In this document: positions 8,248 to 18,018 of the stretch, one piece after another | Numbering within the stretch: position 1 is the first letter of the stretch | Layout: every line of letters begins with the position of its first letter | From: Streptomyces sp. NBC_01231 | Lineage (GTDB): Bacteria > Actinomycetota > Actinomycetes > Streptomycetales > Streptomycetaceae | Length of the DNA: 64,000 nt | Direction of reading: 5' to 3' | NCBI GenBank assembly: GCA_035999765.1 | Contig: CP108521.1 | Span: 6,572,001-6,636,000 of the forward strand | The notes under the pieces: model-generated | Seen by the model: the letters and a program-made list of their open reading frames with translations, nothing else | Database searches by the model: none | Told to the model about the DNA's origin: nothing | Position numbers and translations under genes: made by a program

Positions 8248-9195
8248 ATGGTCACGCACGTTCACGGGTCCACCGCCGAGCCGCGGTACGCCGTCCTGTT
8301 CCCCGGCCAGGGGGTGCAGCGCCCCGGTATGGGCGGGCCCTGGCGGGAGACACCGTCCTGGGAACTCGTCGACTCCGTCTCCCGGGCCTCCGGCTTCGGC
8401 GTCGCCGAGCTGCTGCTGACGGCGGACCAGGAGACCCTGTCCCGCACCGACCACGCCCAGATCTCGGTGTTCACCGCGTCCCTGCTGGCCTGGTCGGAGT
8501 TCCGCCGGCACGATCCGTTCGCGCACGTGGTGGCGGTCGCCGGGCACAGCCTCGGCGAGTACTCGGCGCTGGTGGCCGCCGGGGTGCTGTCGGTGGCCGA
8601 CGGCGCCTGGCTGGTGGGCGAGCGGGGCCGGGCCATGGCCGAGGCGGCCCGCGGGCGCCCCGGAGCGATGGCCGCCGTGATGGGCGGCGACCCGGAGCAG
8701 GCCACGGTCCTGGTGGAGGAGGCCCGCCGGGACGGTGCCGACCTGTGGGTGGCCAACCACAACAGCCCCCAGCAGACGGTGGTCGCCGGCAGTCGTACGG
8801 CCGTGGAGACCACCGCCGCCCGTGCTGCCGGGGCCGGCCTGCGCTACAGCGTCCTGCCGGTCACCGCCGCCTGCCACAGCCCCTACATGGAGCCCGCCGG
8901 CGCGGCCCTGCGCCGGGCCCTGGAACTGACGGGCTTCGCGACCGGAGCGATCCCCGTGGTGGCCAACGTCGACGCCCGCGCCCACCACGGCGGCGGCCAC
9001 TGGCGCGAACTGTGCGCCCGCCAGCTGGTCAGCCCGGTCCGCTGGGCGGACACCCTGCACGTCCTCCACGAGGAGCTGGACTCCACCGCCTTCCTGGACA
9101 TCGGTCCCGGCGCCACCCTCGCCGGCCTGGCGCGGCGCACCCTGCCCCCGGTCCCGTCCCACCGCTTCAAGGCCCCGGCCCCGCACACGGTCTGA
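8248..9195 (+). CDS. Stand-alone malonyl-CoA:ACP transacylase (FabD-like acyltransferase)
   Basis: This 315-residue acyltransferase has the FabD/trans-AT fold. An LFPGQGVQRPGMG start is followed by the nucleophile serine in GHSLGEYSAL (about residue 101), the GERGRAM arginine helix (about 125) and the general-base histidine in AACHSPYM (about 209). It should transfer malonyl or a related acyl group from CoA to a carrier protein. The ATG at 8248 has GAGAGG upstream and is preferred to 8209. No ketosynthase or carrier protein is adjacent, so it is either an extra FabD or a trans-acting acyltransferase for a cluster elsewhere. Confidence 0.88.
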   Translation: MVTHVHGSTAEPRYAVLFPGQGVQRPGMGGPWRETPSWELVDSVSRASGFGVAELLLTADQETLSRTDHAQISVFTASLLAWSEFRRHDPFAHVVAVAGHSLGEYSALVAAGVLSVADGAWLVGERGRAMAEAARGRPGAMAAVMGGDPEQATVLVEEARRDGADLWVANHNSPQQTVVAGSRTAVETTAARAAGAGLRYSVLPVTAACHSPYMEPAGAALRRALELTGFATGAIPVVANVDARAHHGGGHWRELCARQLVSPVRWADTLHVLHEELDSTAFLDIGPGATLAGLARRTLPPVPSHRFKAPAPHTV

Positions 9196-9224
9196 CCTGT
9201 CGTCGACGTGGAAGGAAGAGATCA

Positions 9225-9555
9225 GGACGACGACCCCGGAGACACCCGTCGGCACCTGGAGCGCCCGCACCGACGTCGCCGCGCCGGCGGGTCGCAAAGG
9301 CATCTTCGACTGGGGCTGGTGCGCCGTGGTGGACCGAGAACGTCTCCAGGGGCCACATGTGCCTTGAGGCGCTGAACGGCACGACTCCCAGAAAGACCGC
9401 CGGCAGGGACATGATCGACAGCAGCCGGCCCAGTTGCCCTGCCATGATTCCGGCGACACCGATGCGGTACCGCAGGACGGCCTCCTCGACGAGGATGGCG
9501 AATCGGTGATCTCCTGCGCGGAGCACCCGCGCCCGGCCCGTGCGGGCTGCTACGG
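9225..9555 (-). pseudogene. Remnant of an XRE-family regulator (DUF5753 domain fragment)
   Basis: The minus strand encodes a piece beginning GDHRFAILVEEAVLRYRIG and continuing through LSIMSLPAVFLGVVPF to MWPLETFSVHH. This is the core of DUF5753, the C-terminal domain of Streptomyces XRE regulators of the kind also found intact at 32385-33221. There is no helix-turn-helix upstream. The frame degenerates after the VHH segment, and no DUF397 partner is present. It is a truncated, frameshifted relic. Confidence 0.6.
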
Positions 9556-9613
9556 CCAACGGTGCGGGCAAGCCACCGGAGCGGGGGGCTCATAGCGTCA
9601 CCCACGGGCAGCG

Positions 9614-9644
9614 ACAGACCCCCCGGCGATGCCGAGGGGTCTGT
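9614..9644 (-). terminator. Hairpin terminator of the class I fumarase gene
   Basis: ACAGACCCC at 9614 pairs with GGGGTCTGT at 9636 around a 13-base loop, just past the minus-strand stop at 9662. Confidence 0.65.
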
Positions 9645-9661
9645 GACGCCCAGGGGATGGC

Positions 9662-11329
9662 TCAGGACAGGCCGGGGCCCCGCACCGGAATGCTGGTGAA
9701 CGTGGGCTGCTCAGGTTCCCGCGCAGTGAAGAAGTCGTTGCCCTTGTCGTCGACGACCACGAACGCCGGGAAGTCCTCGACCTCGATCTTCCAGACCGCC
9801 TCCATGCCGAGCTCCTCGTACTCGACGACCTCGACCTTCTTGATGCAGTCCTGCGCGAGCCGGGCCGCCGGGCCGCCGATCGAACCCAGGTAGAAGCCGC
9901 CGTGCGTGTCGCACGCGTCGGTGACCTGCTTGCTGCGGTTGCCCTTGGCGAGCATCACCTTGGAGCCGCCCGCCGCCTGGAACTGCTCGACGTAGGAGTC
10001 CATACGGCCGGCCGTGGTCGGACCGAAGGAACCGGACGCGTAGCCCTCGGGCGTCTTCGCCGGGCCCGCGTAGTACACCGGGTGGTCCTTCAGGTACTGC
10101 GGCATCCCCTCGCCCGCGTCCAGCCGTTCCTTGATCTTGGCGTGCGCGATGTCACGGGCCACGACCAGCGGGCCGGTCAGCGACAGGCGGGTCTTCACCG
10201 GGTACTTGGTCAGCTCGGCGAGGATGTCGTCCATCGGCTGGTTCAGGTCGATCTTGACGACGTCGCCCTCTTCGAGGTGCTCGTCCGTGGTCTCCGGCAG
10301 GAACCGCGCCGGGTCCCTCTCCAGCTGCTCCAGGAAGACGCCCTCGGCGGTGATCTTCGCGACGGCCTGCCGGTCCGCCGAGCAGGAGACGGCGATCGCG
10401 ACGGGGCAGGAGGCGCCGTGCCGCGGCAGCCGCACGACCCGCACGTCGTGGCAGAAGTACTTGCCGCCGAACTGCGCCCCGATCCCGATCTTCTGGGTCA
10501 GCTCGAAGACCTTCTCCTCCAGCTCCTTGTCCCGGAAGCCGTGGCCGAGCGGCGAGCCCTCGGCGGGCACCTCGTCCAGGTAGTGCGCGGAGGCGTACTT
10601 GGCCGTCTTCAGCGCGTACTCGGCGGAGGTGCCGCCGACGACGATCGCCAGGTGGTACGGCGGGCAGGCGGCCGTACCGAGCGAGCGGATCTTCTCCTCC
10701 AGGAACTTCATCATGGAGGCCTCGTTCAGGACGGCCTTCGTCTCCTGGTAGAGGAAGGACTTGTTGGCGCTGCCGCCGCCCTTCGCCATGAACAGGAACT
10801 TGTAGGCGCCGCCGTCCGTCGCGTACAGCTCGATCTGCGCCGGGAGGTTGGAGCCGGTGTTCTTCTCCTCCCACATGGTGAGAGGCGCCATCTGCGAGTA
10901 GCGCAGGTTCAGGTTCAGATACGCGTCGTAGATGCCCCGGCTCAGTGCCTCCTCGTCGCCGCCCTGGGTCAGCACGTTCTGTCCGCGCTTGCCCATGACG
11001 ATCGCCGTGCCGGTGTCCTGGCACATGGGCAGCACACCGGCGGCCGCGATGTTCGCGTTCTTCAGGAGGTCCAGCGCCACGAACTTGTCGTTGCCCGACG
11101 CCTCGGGGTCGTCGATGATCCGGCGCAGCTGGGCCAGGTGGGCCGGGCGCAGGTAGTGCTGGATGTCGTGGATCGCCTCCTCGGCGAGCTTGCGCAGCGC
11201 CTCCGGCTCGACCCTGAGGAACGTCCGCCCGTCGGCCTCGAAGGTGGAGACACCCTCGGAGGTCACCAGCCGGTAGGGGGTGGTGTCCTCTCCCATGGGG
11301 AGCAGATCGGTGTACGCGAACTCAGGCAT
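9662..11329 (-). CDS. Class I (iron-sulfur) fumarate hydratase
   Basis: This 555-residue fumarase of the FumA/FumB type interconverts fumarate and malate using an oxygen-labile [4Fe-4S] cluster. N-terminal and C-terminal fumarase domains are both present. Conserved cysteines sit in MCQDTGTA (about residue 105), AACPPYH (about 220) and further on in GASCPVAI. The C-terminal [12 protein letters not shown] block is typical. The ATG at 11329 is chosen because the GTGAGGA site is then correctly spaced, while the ATG at 11338 sits too close to it. It is not homologous to the FumC upstream. Confidence 0.95.
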   Translation of the reverse strand: MPEFAYTDLLPMGEDTTPYRLVTSEGVSTFEADGRTFLRVEPEALRKLAEEAIHDIQHYLRPAHLAQLRRIIDDPEASGNDKFVALDLLKNANIAAAGVLPMCQDTGTAIVMGKRGQNVLTQGGDEEALSRGIYDAYLNLNLRYSQMAPLTMWEEKNTGSNLPAQIELYATDGGAYKFLFMAKGGGSANKSFLYQETKAVLNEASMMKFLEEKIRSLGTAACPPYHLAIVVGGTSAEYALKTAKYASAHYLDEVPAEGSPLGHGFRDKELEEKVFELTQKIGIGAQFGGKYFCHDVRVVRLPRHGASCPVAIAVSCSADRQAVAKITAEGVFLEQLERDPARFLPETTDEHLEEGDVVKIDLNQPMDDILAELTKYPVKTRLSLTGPLVVARDIAHAKIKERLDAGEGMPQYLKDHPVYYAGPAKTPEGYASGSFGPTTAGRMDSYVEQFQAAGGSKVMLAKGNRSKQVTDACDTHGGFYLGSIGGPAARLAQDCIKKVEVVEYEELGMEAVWKIEVEDFPAFVVVDDKGNDFFTAREPEQPTFTSIPVRGPGLS

Positions 11330-11496
11330 GTCGCCCATTCCTCACTCGACAGTTGGCCGCTGGCCTCCATTGGCAGCGCCCACCAGCGTAGAACCTGCGT
11401 CCGACAGCGCTCTTGTGAGGTTGTCCTCAGTCGGACCTCCGACGGGTTGTCCACACCCCCTAGTCGCGATCTATCGCGTTTCGGTACGCTGCTGCG

Positions 11497-12204
11497 GTGG
11501 ACCTTCAGAAGCACACCGAACCACAGGCGCAGGAACCCGCCGCCGCCAGGGACGCCGACCTGCGTGCCTCGGACGCCGAGCGTGACCGCGTCGCCGACAT
11601 CCTGCGGGAGGCCCTCGCCGAAGGGCGTCTCACCGCGGACGAGCACGCGGAACGCGTCGAGGGGGTGCTGAACGCCAAGACGGTGGGTGAACTGGAGACC
11701 TTCATACGGGACCTGCCGGCCGCCCACGGCCGCCGATCCGCCGGCGGCTACACCCCGGCCCCCAACCGCCCCACGGACCCGCTCCCGCACGACCCGGACG
11801 ACAATGTGGTCGCGGTGTTCAGCAGCGCCGTCCGCAAGGGCCGTTGGCGCGCGGGCCGCCGGATCCACGCGTACGCGGTGTTCGGCACCGTCGACATCGA
11901 CCTGAGTGAGGCGATCTTCGAGTACCAGCAGGTCGTGATCAAGGCGATCTCGGTCTTCGGCAATGTCGAGGTCCGCGTCCCGGAGAACGTCTCGCTGCGC
12001 GGCACCGGCGGCGGAGTCCTCGGCAACTTCGAGGTGGACACCGTCGACTCCGGCGACCCGGAAGCCCCCGTGGTCTACGTGGACGGCTGGGCGGTGCTGG
12101 GGAACGTCGAGGGCCGGCCCAAGCGCGGCAAACTCGTCGCGGACATTCTCGACCGGGTGCAGCGCAAGGTCGACAAGGGTTTGCGCAAGCACCTGGATCG
12201 TTGA
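11497..12204 (+). CDS. DUF1707 / LiaF-like C-terminal domain protein
   Basis: The 235-residue protein begins with a DUF1707 (SHOCT-like) domain at about residues 15-75, with the typical RASDAERDRVADILREAL and TADEHAERV pattern. The C-terminal half repeats the VFGxVxxxL beta pattern of LiaF-like cell-wall-stress proteins. No membrane segment is visible, so it should be cytosolic or peripheral. Function is unknown. It diverges from the class I fumarase with a 167-bp gap and starts at GTG 11497. Its place before the WhiB gene is conserved in Streptomyces as far as I recall. Confidence 0.8.
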   Translation: MDLQKHTEPQAQEPAAARDADLRASDAERDRVADILREALAEGRLTADEHAERVEGVLNAKTVGELETFIRDLPAAHGRRSAGGYTPAPNRPTDPLPHDPDDNVVAVFSSAVRKGRWRAGRRIHAYAVFGTVDIDLSEAIFEYQQVVIKAISVFGNVEVRVPENVSLRGTGGGVLGNFEVDTVDSGDPEAPVVYVDGWAVLGNVEGRPKRGKLVADILDRVQRKVDKGLRKHLDR

Positions 12205-12389
12205 CGGTGGCGAATCCGACGGCGAGTACCCCCGCGTTCCCGGCGGAAGGGATCATGGTCCGTCGCGCTTGAGAGCGCGTACAAGTCCTCGTGATTCGGC
12301 GGTCCGGAACTCAGTGCATAGGCGCGCGTACAGCGGGTAGGCCTTGCTGCATCGTCGCTCGCTCGCGAAGCCGTCGTCAGGAGTAGACC

Positions 12390-12767
12390 GTGCTGCAACC
12401 GCCGCATTCGTCCCTGCAGGTAGCTGCCGTACCGGCCCAGCGGGTGCCAGTGCGGGACAGGGACCAAGACGCACCATGGCACACCGAGGCGGTGTGCCGG
12501 CGTGACGAGGCCGGCCTGTTCTTCGCGCCATCCAAGGAACCCACCGCCGCCCGGCTCTCCCGCGAGCAGGCCGCGAAGCGAGTCTGCGCGGGCTGCCCCG
12601 TCATGGTGGAGTGTCGCGAGCACGCACTCCTGCAACCGGAGCCCTACGGAGTCTGGGGCGGCCTGACCGCCGCGGAGCGCCGCGTGGTCCTGGCCCGGCG
12701 CCGCCGCCGCGACCTGGAACTGAAGAAGGCGGCCAGGGCGGGGGACCGCATAGCGGCGGCCGGCTGA
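12390..12767 (+). CDS. wblI: WhiB-family iron-sulfur transcription factor
   Basis: This is a 125-residue Wbl protein. Four cluster-binding cysteines are visible: VCRRDEAGLFF (about residue 36) and the CAGCPVMVEC triplet (about 66-75). The GVWGGL turn and a basic tail (RRRRRRDLELKK) follow. Wbl proteins bind a redox- or NO-sensitive [4Fe-4S] cluster and usually act through the primary sigma factor. The symbol rests on gene order as remembered from S. coelicolor, where wblI precedes glpX. The real target genes cannot be read here. Confidence 0.85.
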   Translation: MLQPPHSSLQVAAVPAQRVPVRDRDQDAPWHTEAVCRRDEAGLFFAPSKEPTAARLSREQAAKRVCAGCPVMVECREHALLQPEPYGVWGGLTAAERRVVLARRRRRDLELKKAARAGDRIAAAG

Positions 12768-12776
12768 CCCGCGCAC

Positions 12777-12818
12777 AAGAAGAGAGGCGCCCCACCGCAC
12801 CGGGACGCCTCTCTTCTT
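12777..12818. terminator. Bidirectional terminator between wblI and glpX
   Basis: A perfect 13-bp inverted repeat, AAGAAGAGAGGCG and its complement, with a 16-base loop, lies between the two convergent genes. The A/T-rich outer ends give T-runs in both directions. Confidence 0.85.
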
Positions 12819-12850
12819 CGCTCTCCTGGGGAACTTGCTCCCCGGGGGGC

Positions 12851-13885
12851 CTACTTCGCCCGGTCGAAGTCGATCGCGCTGTAGGCCCGCAGCTTGCTGA
12901 GCCGGTGCTCGGAGTCGATCCTGCGCACCGTTCCCGACTTCGACCGCATCACGATCGAGTCGGTCGTCGCGGTCTCCGACCGGTACCGCACGCCCCGCAG
13001 CAGCTCGCCGTCCGTGATGCCGGTCGCCACGAAGAAGACGTTCTCCCCGGACACCAGGTCGTCGGTCGTCAGGACGCGGTCCAGGTCGTGCCCCGCGTCG
13101 ATCGCCCGCTGCCGCTCCTCGTCGTCCTTCGGCCACAGCTTGCCCTGGATGGTGCCGCCCAGGCACTTCACCGCGCAGGCCGAGATGATGCCTTCCGGCG
13201 TGCCGCCGACGCCGAGCAGCAGGTCGACGCCGGTGCCCTCGCGCAGCGCCAGGATCGAGCCGGCCACGTCGCCGTCGGAGATCAGCCTGATGCGCGCGCC
13301 GGTGTCGCGGACCTCCTCGATGAGGCCCTCGTGCCGCGGCCGGTCCAGGATGACGACGGTGACGTCCTCGGGCGTGGACCGCTTGGCCTTGGCGACGCGC
13401 CGGATGTTGACGGACACGGGCGCGTTGATGTCGACGAAGTCGGCGGCCTCGGGCCCGGTGACCAGCTTGTCCATGTAGAAGACGGCGGACGGGTCGAACA
13501 TCGACCCGCGGTCGGCGGCGGCCAGCACCGCGATCGCGTTGGTCATGCCCTTCGCGGTCAGGGTGGTTCCGTCGATCGGGTCGACGGCGATGTCGCACTC
13601 CGGCCCGGTCCCGTCGCCGACGCGCTCTCCGTTGAAGAGCATCGGGGCCTCGTCCTTCTCGCCCTCACCGATGACGACGACGCCGTTCATCGAGACGGTG
13701 GAGACGAGGGTGCGCATGGCCCGTACCGCGGCACCGTCGGCGCCGTTCTTGTCGCCGCGCCCGACCCAGCGGCCCGCGGCCATCGCCGCGGCTTCGGTGA
13801 CCCGGACGAGTTCCAGGGCGAGGTTGCGGTCGGGAGCCTCGGAAGGAACTTCGAGCTCGGACGGCAGATGATGATGCTCGGTCAT
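12851..13885 (-). CDS. glpX: Class II fructose-1,6-bisphosphatase GlpX
   Basis: GlpX hydrolyses fructose-1,6-bisphosphate to fructose-6-phosphate, the committing step of gluconeogenesis in actinobacteria, which lack the class I enzyme. The 344-residue length is normal. Metal and substrate motifs are clear: [10 protein letters not shown] (about residue 73), [12 protein letters not shown] (about 102) and GVGGTPEGI (about 227). It is convergent with the WhiB gene and has a 125-bp upstream space to the divergent DUF4245 gene. Confidence 0.96.
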   Translation of the reverse strand: MTEHHHLPSELEVPSEAPDRNLALELVRVTEAAAMAAGRWVGRGDKNGADGAAVRAMRTLVSTVSMNGVVVIGEGEKDEAPMLFNGERVGDGTGPECDIAVDPIDGTTLTAKGMTNAIAVLAAADRGSMFDPSAVFYMDKLVTGPEAADFVDINAPVSVNIRRVAKAKRSTPEDVTVVILDRPRHEGLIEEVRDTGARIRLISDGDVAGSILALREGTGVDLLLGVGGTPEGIISACAVKCLGGTIQGKLWPKDDEERQRAIDAGHDLDRVLTTDDLVSGENVFFVATGITDGELLRGVRYRSETATTDSIVMRSKSGTVRRIDSEHRLSKLRAYSAIDFDRAK

Positions 13886-14010
13886 CGGAGCGCACCTTTC
13901 TGATACGACGACGGCCGGATGAGGGTGTGGCCCGACTCTATCGTCAGGCAGACAAAATGAGCAGGGGGGCCCACGGATGAGCGGACCAGGGCACCTGCGA
14001 CGATAGGGAC

Positions 14011-14532
14011 GTGGCAGGTTCGAACGGTAAGCAGAAGACGGTCCGGGACATGGTCCTCTCCCTGGGCCTGATCGGGATCGCGGTGGCGGTCATCTACGTC
14101 TTCATCCCGCACGACGACTCCGCTCGGGACGTGAAGAAGGTCGACTATCGCGTCGAGCTGCTCACGGCTCGCCGCGCGGCGTCCTACCTCGTGGCCGCGC
14201 CGGAGGGCCTGTCCGGCAGCTGGAAGGCGACGTCGGTCCGCTTCCGGGGCGACCAGTTCGACGCCTGGCACCTGGGCTTCCACGCGCCTGACGGGGAGTA
14301 CGTGCAGATCGAGCAGTCCGCTCAGAAGCCGTCCACGTTCATCGACGCGGCCAGTCAGGGCGGCGCCGCGACGAAAACCACCCAGGAGATCGACGGCCGT
14401 ACGTGGACGCGCTACACCGGCGGCCGCTACGACGCCCTGGTGCTCGCGGAGAAGGGCTCGACCACGGTGGTGGCCGGCACGGGCTCGTTCGCGCAGCTGA
14501 CGGAGATGGCCGGGGCGCTGAAGATGGCGTGA
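14011..14532 (+). CDS. DUF4245 membrane-anchored protein
   Basis: The 173-residue protein has a short basic N-terminus and one membrane segment (about residues 12-32, [20 protein letters not shown]). An outer domain of about 140 residues follows, containing the conserved [18 protein letters not shown] block (here [15 protein letters not shown]). This is the DUF4245 architecture, of unknown function, that accompanies glpX in actinobacteria. It starts at GTG 14011, divergent from glpX. Confidence 0.85.
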   Translation: MAGSNGKQKTVRDMVLSLGLIGIAVAVIYVFIPHDDSARDVKKVDYRVELLTARRAASYLVAAPEGLSGSWKATSVRFRGDQFDAWHLGFHAPDGEYVQIEQSAQKPSTFIDAASQGGAATKTTQEIDGRTWTRYTGGRYDALVLAEKGSTTVVAGTGSFAQLTEMAGALKMA

Positions 14533-14544
14533 GCCGCCAGACAC

Positions 14545-14583
14545 GCGAAAGGGCCCCCGGCGTCGTCGCCGGGGGCCCCTTCG
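14545..14583. terminator. Terminator between convergent DUF4245 and nitroreductase genes
   Basis: CGAAAGGGCCCCCGGCG pairs with CGCCGGGGGCCCCTTCG around a TCGT loop with one mismatch. It can serve both flanking genes. Confidence 0.85.
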
Positions 14584-14598
14584 CTGTGCACGACCTGC

Positions 14599-15189
14599 TC
14601 AGACGGTGGTGATGACGTCCTCGTAGGCCAGACGCGGGGAGCGCGGGAACCAGGCGTCCTCGCCCGGCTTGCCGATGTTGACGACCATCAGCGGGGTGTG
14701 GTCGTCGTCCAGGAACTCCTTCTGGACGCCTGCGAAGTCGAGGCCGGTCATCGGGCCGGCGGCGAGGCCGGCGGCGCGGACGCCGATGATGAAGTACGCG
14801 GCCTGCAGGGCTGCGTTCAGCGTGGCGGCACCCTCGCGGGCCGGGCGCTCGGAGAAGAAGACGTCCTTGGCGGCCGGGAAGTGCGGGAAGAGCTCCGGGA
14901 GCTCCTCGTGGAACTCGTTGTCCGCCGAGAGGATCGCGACCAGCGGGGCGGTGGCCGTCTTCGGCTGGTTGCCCTCGGCCATGTGCTGGACCAGGCGCTC
15001 ACGGGCCTCGGCGGAGCGGACCAGGGTGATGCGCAGCGGCGACTGGTTGAAGGCGGTCGGGCCGTACTTGACCAGGTCGTAGATCGCCTGCACCTGCTCC
15101 TCGGTCACCGGCTCGTCGGTGAAGGTGTTCGCGGTGCGGGCCTCGCGGAACAGCAGGTCCTGGGCGGCGGGGTCAAGGACGAGAGACAT
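14599..15189 (-). CDS. Nitroreductase-family oxidoreductase (RutE / malonic semialdehyde reductase-like)
   Basis: This 196-residue FMN-binding nitroreductase-fold protein is of the RutE group, which reduces malonic semialdehyde to 3-hydroxypropionate with NAD(P)H. The YGPTAFNQSPLRITLV segment (about residue 45) and the GVRAAGLAAGPMTGLD segment (about 140) are the FMN-contact and dimer motifs. No rut pyrimidine-degradation operon is nearby, so it is probably a general reductase. The ATG at 15189 follows AGAAGG, and the longer upstream frame is not used. Confidence 0.85.
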   Translation of the reverse strand: MSLVLDPAAQDLLFREARTANTFTDEPVTEEQVQAIYDLVKYGPTAFNQSPLRITLVRSAEARERLVQHMAEGNQPKTATAPLVAILSADNEFHEELPELFPHFPAAKDVFFSERPAREGAATLNAALQAAYFIIGVRAAGLAAGPMTGLDFAGVQKEFLDDDHTPLMVVNIGKPGEDAWFPRSPRLAYEDVITTV

Positions 15190-15335
15190 GCGTGAACCTT
15201 CTCGAGAGGTGCGTGGGACCCCGGAAACGGACCGGGGACCGCTTGACGTCCTCGACGGTACGCGAGTGAAGTTCAACCTTCAACAAAAGTCGGGGCGTGG
15301 TGATCCGCTTCACAGTCCCGGTCGCCCGGGTGCTA

Positions 15336-15587
15336 CTAGGTGTCCCCGGAACCCTCTTCCTGGTCCTCCTGCCCGGCGAGGGCCGCGTCCAGCCGCGCCC
15401 GTGCCCCGTCCAGCCAGCGCCGGCACACCTTGGCCAGCTCCTCGCCGCGCTCCCACAGGGCGAGGGACTCCTCCAGCGTCGTACCGCCCGCCTCCAGCCG
15501 CCGTACGACGTCGATCAGCTCGTCCCGTGCCTGCTCGTACCCGAGCCCCTCGGCCACCGTCGCCGTCTCCTCCACCTTGCTGGTCAT
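15336..15587 (-). CDS. xseB: Exodeoxyribonuclease VII small subunit
   Basis: The 83-residue XseB has the expected [20 protein letters not shown] and [14 protein letters not shown] coiled-coil helices. Several copies of XseB bind one XseA to form the bidirectional single-strand exonuclease of mismatch and recombination repair. It starts 9 bases after the xseA stop, so the two form an operon. Confidence 0.95.
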   Translation of the reverse strand: MTSKVEETATVAEGLGYEQARDELIDVVRRLEAGGTTLEESLALWERGEELAKVCRRWLDGARARLDAALAGQEDQEEGSGDT

Positions 15588-15596
15588 CCGCCCACC

Positions 15597-16817
15597 CTAC
15601 GCATCGGCCCGTCCATCGACTCGGACCACGAACTCACCCTCGGAAACCCGCGCCCGCAGGACCTCGTCCCCCGTCACCTCGGCCGGGCCGCGGACGACAT
15701 GGCCGTCCGACTTCTGCAGCACGGCGTAGCCCCGCTTCAGGGTCGCGGCGGGGGAGAGGGCCACCACGCGCGCGTGCGTGTGCGCCAGCTCCGAGTCGGC
15801 GCGGTCGAGGAGGTGGCCGACGGTGCGCCGGCCCCGGTCCAGGAGCGCGACCACATCGCTGGCCCGCTCGTCGATCATCCGGTGCGGGTCCTGTATCGAC
15901 GGCCGCGAGAGCGCCTGCGCCAGCCCGCGTTCCTCCCGCTCGACGAACGCCTCGACGCACCGCCGCGCCCGGTCCCGCAGCATCCGCACCCGCTCGTACT
16001 CCTCACCGACGTCGGGCACGACCTTCTTGGCCGCGTCGGTCGGGGTGGAGGCGCGCAGATCGGCGACGTGGTCGAGGAGCGGGTTGTCCGGCTCGTGCCC
16101 GATGGCGGACACGACCGGCGTACGGCATCCCGCGACCGTCCGGATGAGCTGCTCGTCGGAGAACGGCAGCAGATCCTCCACGCTGCCGCCACCACGGGCG
16201 ACGACGATGACGTCCACCTCGTCGATCGCGTCGAGCTCCTTCACCGCCTGCACGACCTGCGGCACCGCGTGCACGCCCTGCACGGCGACGTTGCGCACCT
16301 CGAAGCGGACCGCCGGCCAGCGATGCCGGGCGTTCTCCAGGACATCCCGCTCGGCGGCCGAGGCCCGCCCGCAGACCAGTCCGACGAGTTGGGGCAGGAA
16401 GGGCAGCGCCTTCTTCCGCTCCGGCGCGAACAGCCCTTCGGCGGCGAGCGACTTCTTCAGCTGTTCGAGCCGCGCGAGCAACTCCCCGACCCCGACAGGC
16501 CTTATCTCGGCGGCCCGCAACGACAACTGCCCCCGTGGCGCGTACCACTCGGGCTTCGCCAGGACGACGACCCGGGCGCCCTCGCTCACCACATCGGCCA
16601 CGGCGTCGAACACCTGCCGATAACAGGTGACGCTCACGGAGATGTCGTACGACGGGTCACGCAACGTCAGAAACACCACTCCCGCGCCGGGCCGCCGCGA
16701 CAGCTGGGTGATCTGCCCCTCCACCCACACGGCACCGAGCCGGTCGATCCACCCCCCGATGAGCCGTGACACCTCGCCGACGGGCAGGGGGGCTTCGGGG
16801 GACGTGTTCGCAGCCAT
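15597..16817 (-). CDS. xseA: Exodeoxyribonuclease VII large subunit
   Basis: The 406-residue XseA has an N-terminal OB-fold (about residues 10-110, including WVEGQI and VVFLTLRDP). The catalytic domain holds [18 protein letters not shown] (about residue 207) and [29 protein letters not shown]-terminal coiled coil binds XseB. It degrades single-stranded DNA to oligonucleotides. It is divergent from ispH and followed directly by xseB. Confidence 0.96.
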   Translation of the reverse strand: MAANTSPEAPLPVGEVSRLIGGWIDRLGAVWVEGQITQLSRRPGAGVVFLTLRDPSYDISVSVTCYRQVFDAVADVVSEGARVVVLAKPEWYAPRGQLSLRAAEIRPVGVGELLARLEQLKKSLAAEGLFAPERKKALPFLPQLVGLVCGRASAAERDVLENARHRWPAVRFEVRNVAVQGVHAVPQVVQAVKELDAIDEVDVIVVARGGGSVEDLLPFSDEQLIRTVAGCRTPVVSAIGHEPDNPLLDHVADLRASTPTDAAKKVVPDVGEEYERVRMLRDRARRCVEAFVEREERGLAQALSRPSIQDPHRMIDERASDVVALLDRGRRTVGHLLDRADSELAHTHARVVALSPAATLKRGYAVLQKSDGHVVRGPAEVTGDEVLRARVSEGEFVVRVDGRADA

Positions 16818-16963
16818 GCGCCGAGACTAACGGCCCGGTCCGACAACGCCGCTCCCCGCGCCGCCCCTCCGGCGCAGCCCCGATCGCCGCGCCCGTGCTC
16901 GCACACAGAGGCGATCACAGAGGCGATCTCTGCCTTGCCGGACGCGGCCTTACGATGGGACGC

Positions 16964-17989
16964 ATGACTGCTTCGCCTGGCCGCCGTGTCCTGCTCGCCG
17001 CCCCCCGTGGCTACTGCGCGGGTGTGGACCGCGCCGTGATCGCCGTCGAGAAAGCCCTGGAGCAGTACGGCGCTCCGGTGTACGTCCGGCACGAGATCGT
17101 CCACAACAAGTACGTCGTGCAGACCCTGGAGAAGAAGGGCGCCATCTTCGTCGAACAGACCGAAGAGGTGCCCCCGGGAAACATCGTCATGTTCTCGGCG
17201 CACGGCGTCGCCCCCACCGTCCACGACGAGGCCAAGCAGGGCCGCCTCGCCACCATCGACGCGACCTGCCCGCTGGTCACCAAGGTCCACAAGGAAGCCG
17301 TCCGCTTCGCCGACGAGGACTACGACATCCTCCTGATCGGGCACGAGGGCCACGAGGAGGTCATCGGCACCTCCGGCGAGGCCCCCGACCACATCACGCT
17401 GGTCGACGGCCCCGAGGACGTGGCGAAGGTCGAGGTCCGCGACCCCTCCAGGGTCGTCTGGCTCTCCCAGACCACGCTCTCCGTCGACGAGACCATGGAG
17501 ACCGTCGACGCGCTCAAGGACAAGTTCCCGCAGCTCATCTCCCCGCCCAGCGACGACATCTGCTACGCCACCCAGAACCGTCAGCTCGCCGTCAAGCAGA
17601 TGGGCGCCGAGGCCGAGCTGGTGATCGTCGTCGGCTCCCGCAACTCCTCGAACTCCAAGCGGCTCGTCGAGGTCGCCAAGCTCGCCGGCTCCCGCGAGGC
17701 CTACCTCGTGGACTTCGCCAGTGAGATCGACGAGACCTGGCTGGAGGGCGTGACCACGGTGGGCGTCACCTCCGGCGCCTCCGTCCCGGAGGTGCTCGTC
17801 GAGGAGGTCCTGGAGTGGCTGGCGCAGCGCGGCTACGGCGACGTCGAGCTGGTCAGGGCGGCCGAGGAGTCCATCACGTTCTCGCTGCCGAAGGAGCTGC
17901 GGCGCGATCTGCGCGAGGAGGCGGCGGCGCTGGTGGCGGAGCGTGGCGGCCTTGTGAAGGACCTCGCGGGGGACCCCTCGGCGGAGTGA
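16964..17989 (+). CDS. ispH: 4-hydroxy-3-methylbut-2-enyl diphosphate reductase IspH
   Basis: IspH is the last enzyme of the MEP pathway and makes IPP and DMAPP from HMBPP with a [4Fe-4S] cluster. In this 341-residue protein the three cluster cysteines lie in PRGYCAGV (about residue 19), [11 protein letters not shown] (about 106) and DDICYAT (about 203). The FSAHGV and GHEGHEEV histidine motifs and the SNSKRL phosphate site are present. The ATG at 16964 is preferred because upstream sequence in frame is not family-like. Confidence 0.97.
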   Translation: MTASPGRRVLLAAPRGYCAGVDRAVIAVEKALEQYGAPVYVRHEIVHNKYVVQTLEKKGAIFVEQTEEVPPGNIVMFSAHGVAPTVHDEAKQGRLATIDATCPLVTKVHKEAVRFADEDYDILLIGHEGHEEVIGTSGEAPDHITLVDGPEDVAKVEVRDPSRVVWLSQTTLSVDETMETVDALKDKFPQLISPPSDDICYATQNRQLAVKQMGAEAELVIVVGSRNSSNSKRLVEVAKLAGSREAYLVDFASEIDETWLEGVTTVGVTSGASVPEVLVEEVLEWLAQRGYGDVELVRAAEESITFSLPKELRRDLREEAAALVAERGGLVKDLAGDPSAE

Positions 17990-18018
17990 CAGTCAGTCGT
18001 TCGACGTAACGTAGAGCC

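Larger units (their letters stand above)
9196..9661. other. 466-bp non-genic stretch before the class I fumarase
   Basis: Apart from the DUF5753 relic and the fumarase terminator, I see no gene. Together with 7476-8247 this makes the acyltransferase an isolated gene in degenerate surroundings, just outside the conserved fumarase block. Confidence 0.5.

Noticed and set aside
9902..11671. 589-codon plus-strand frame
   Set aside because: It is the antisense shadow of the class I fumarase, with leucine/valine/arginine-rich noise and no ribosome site.
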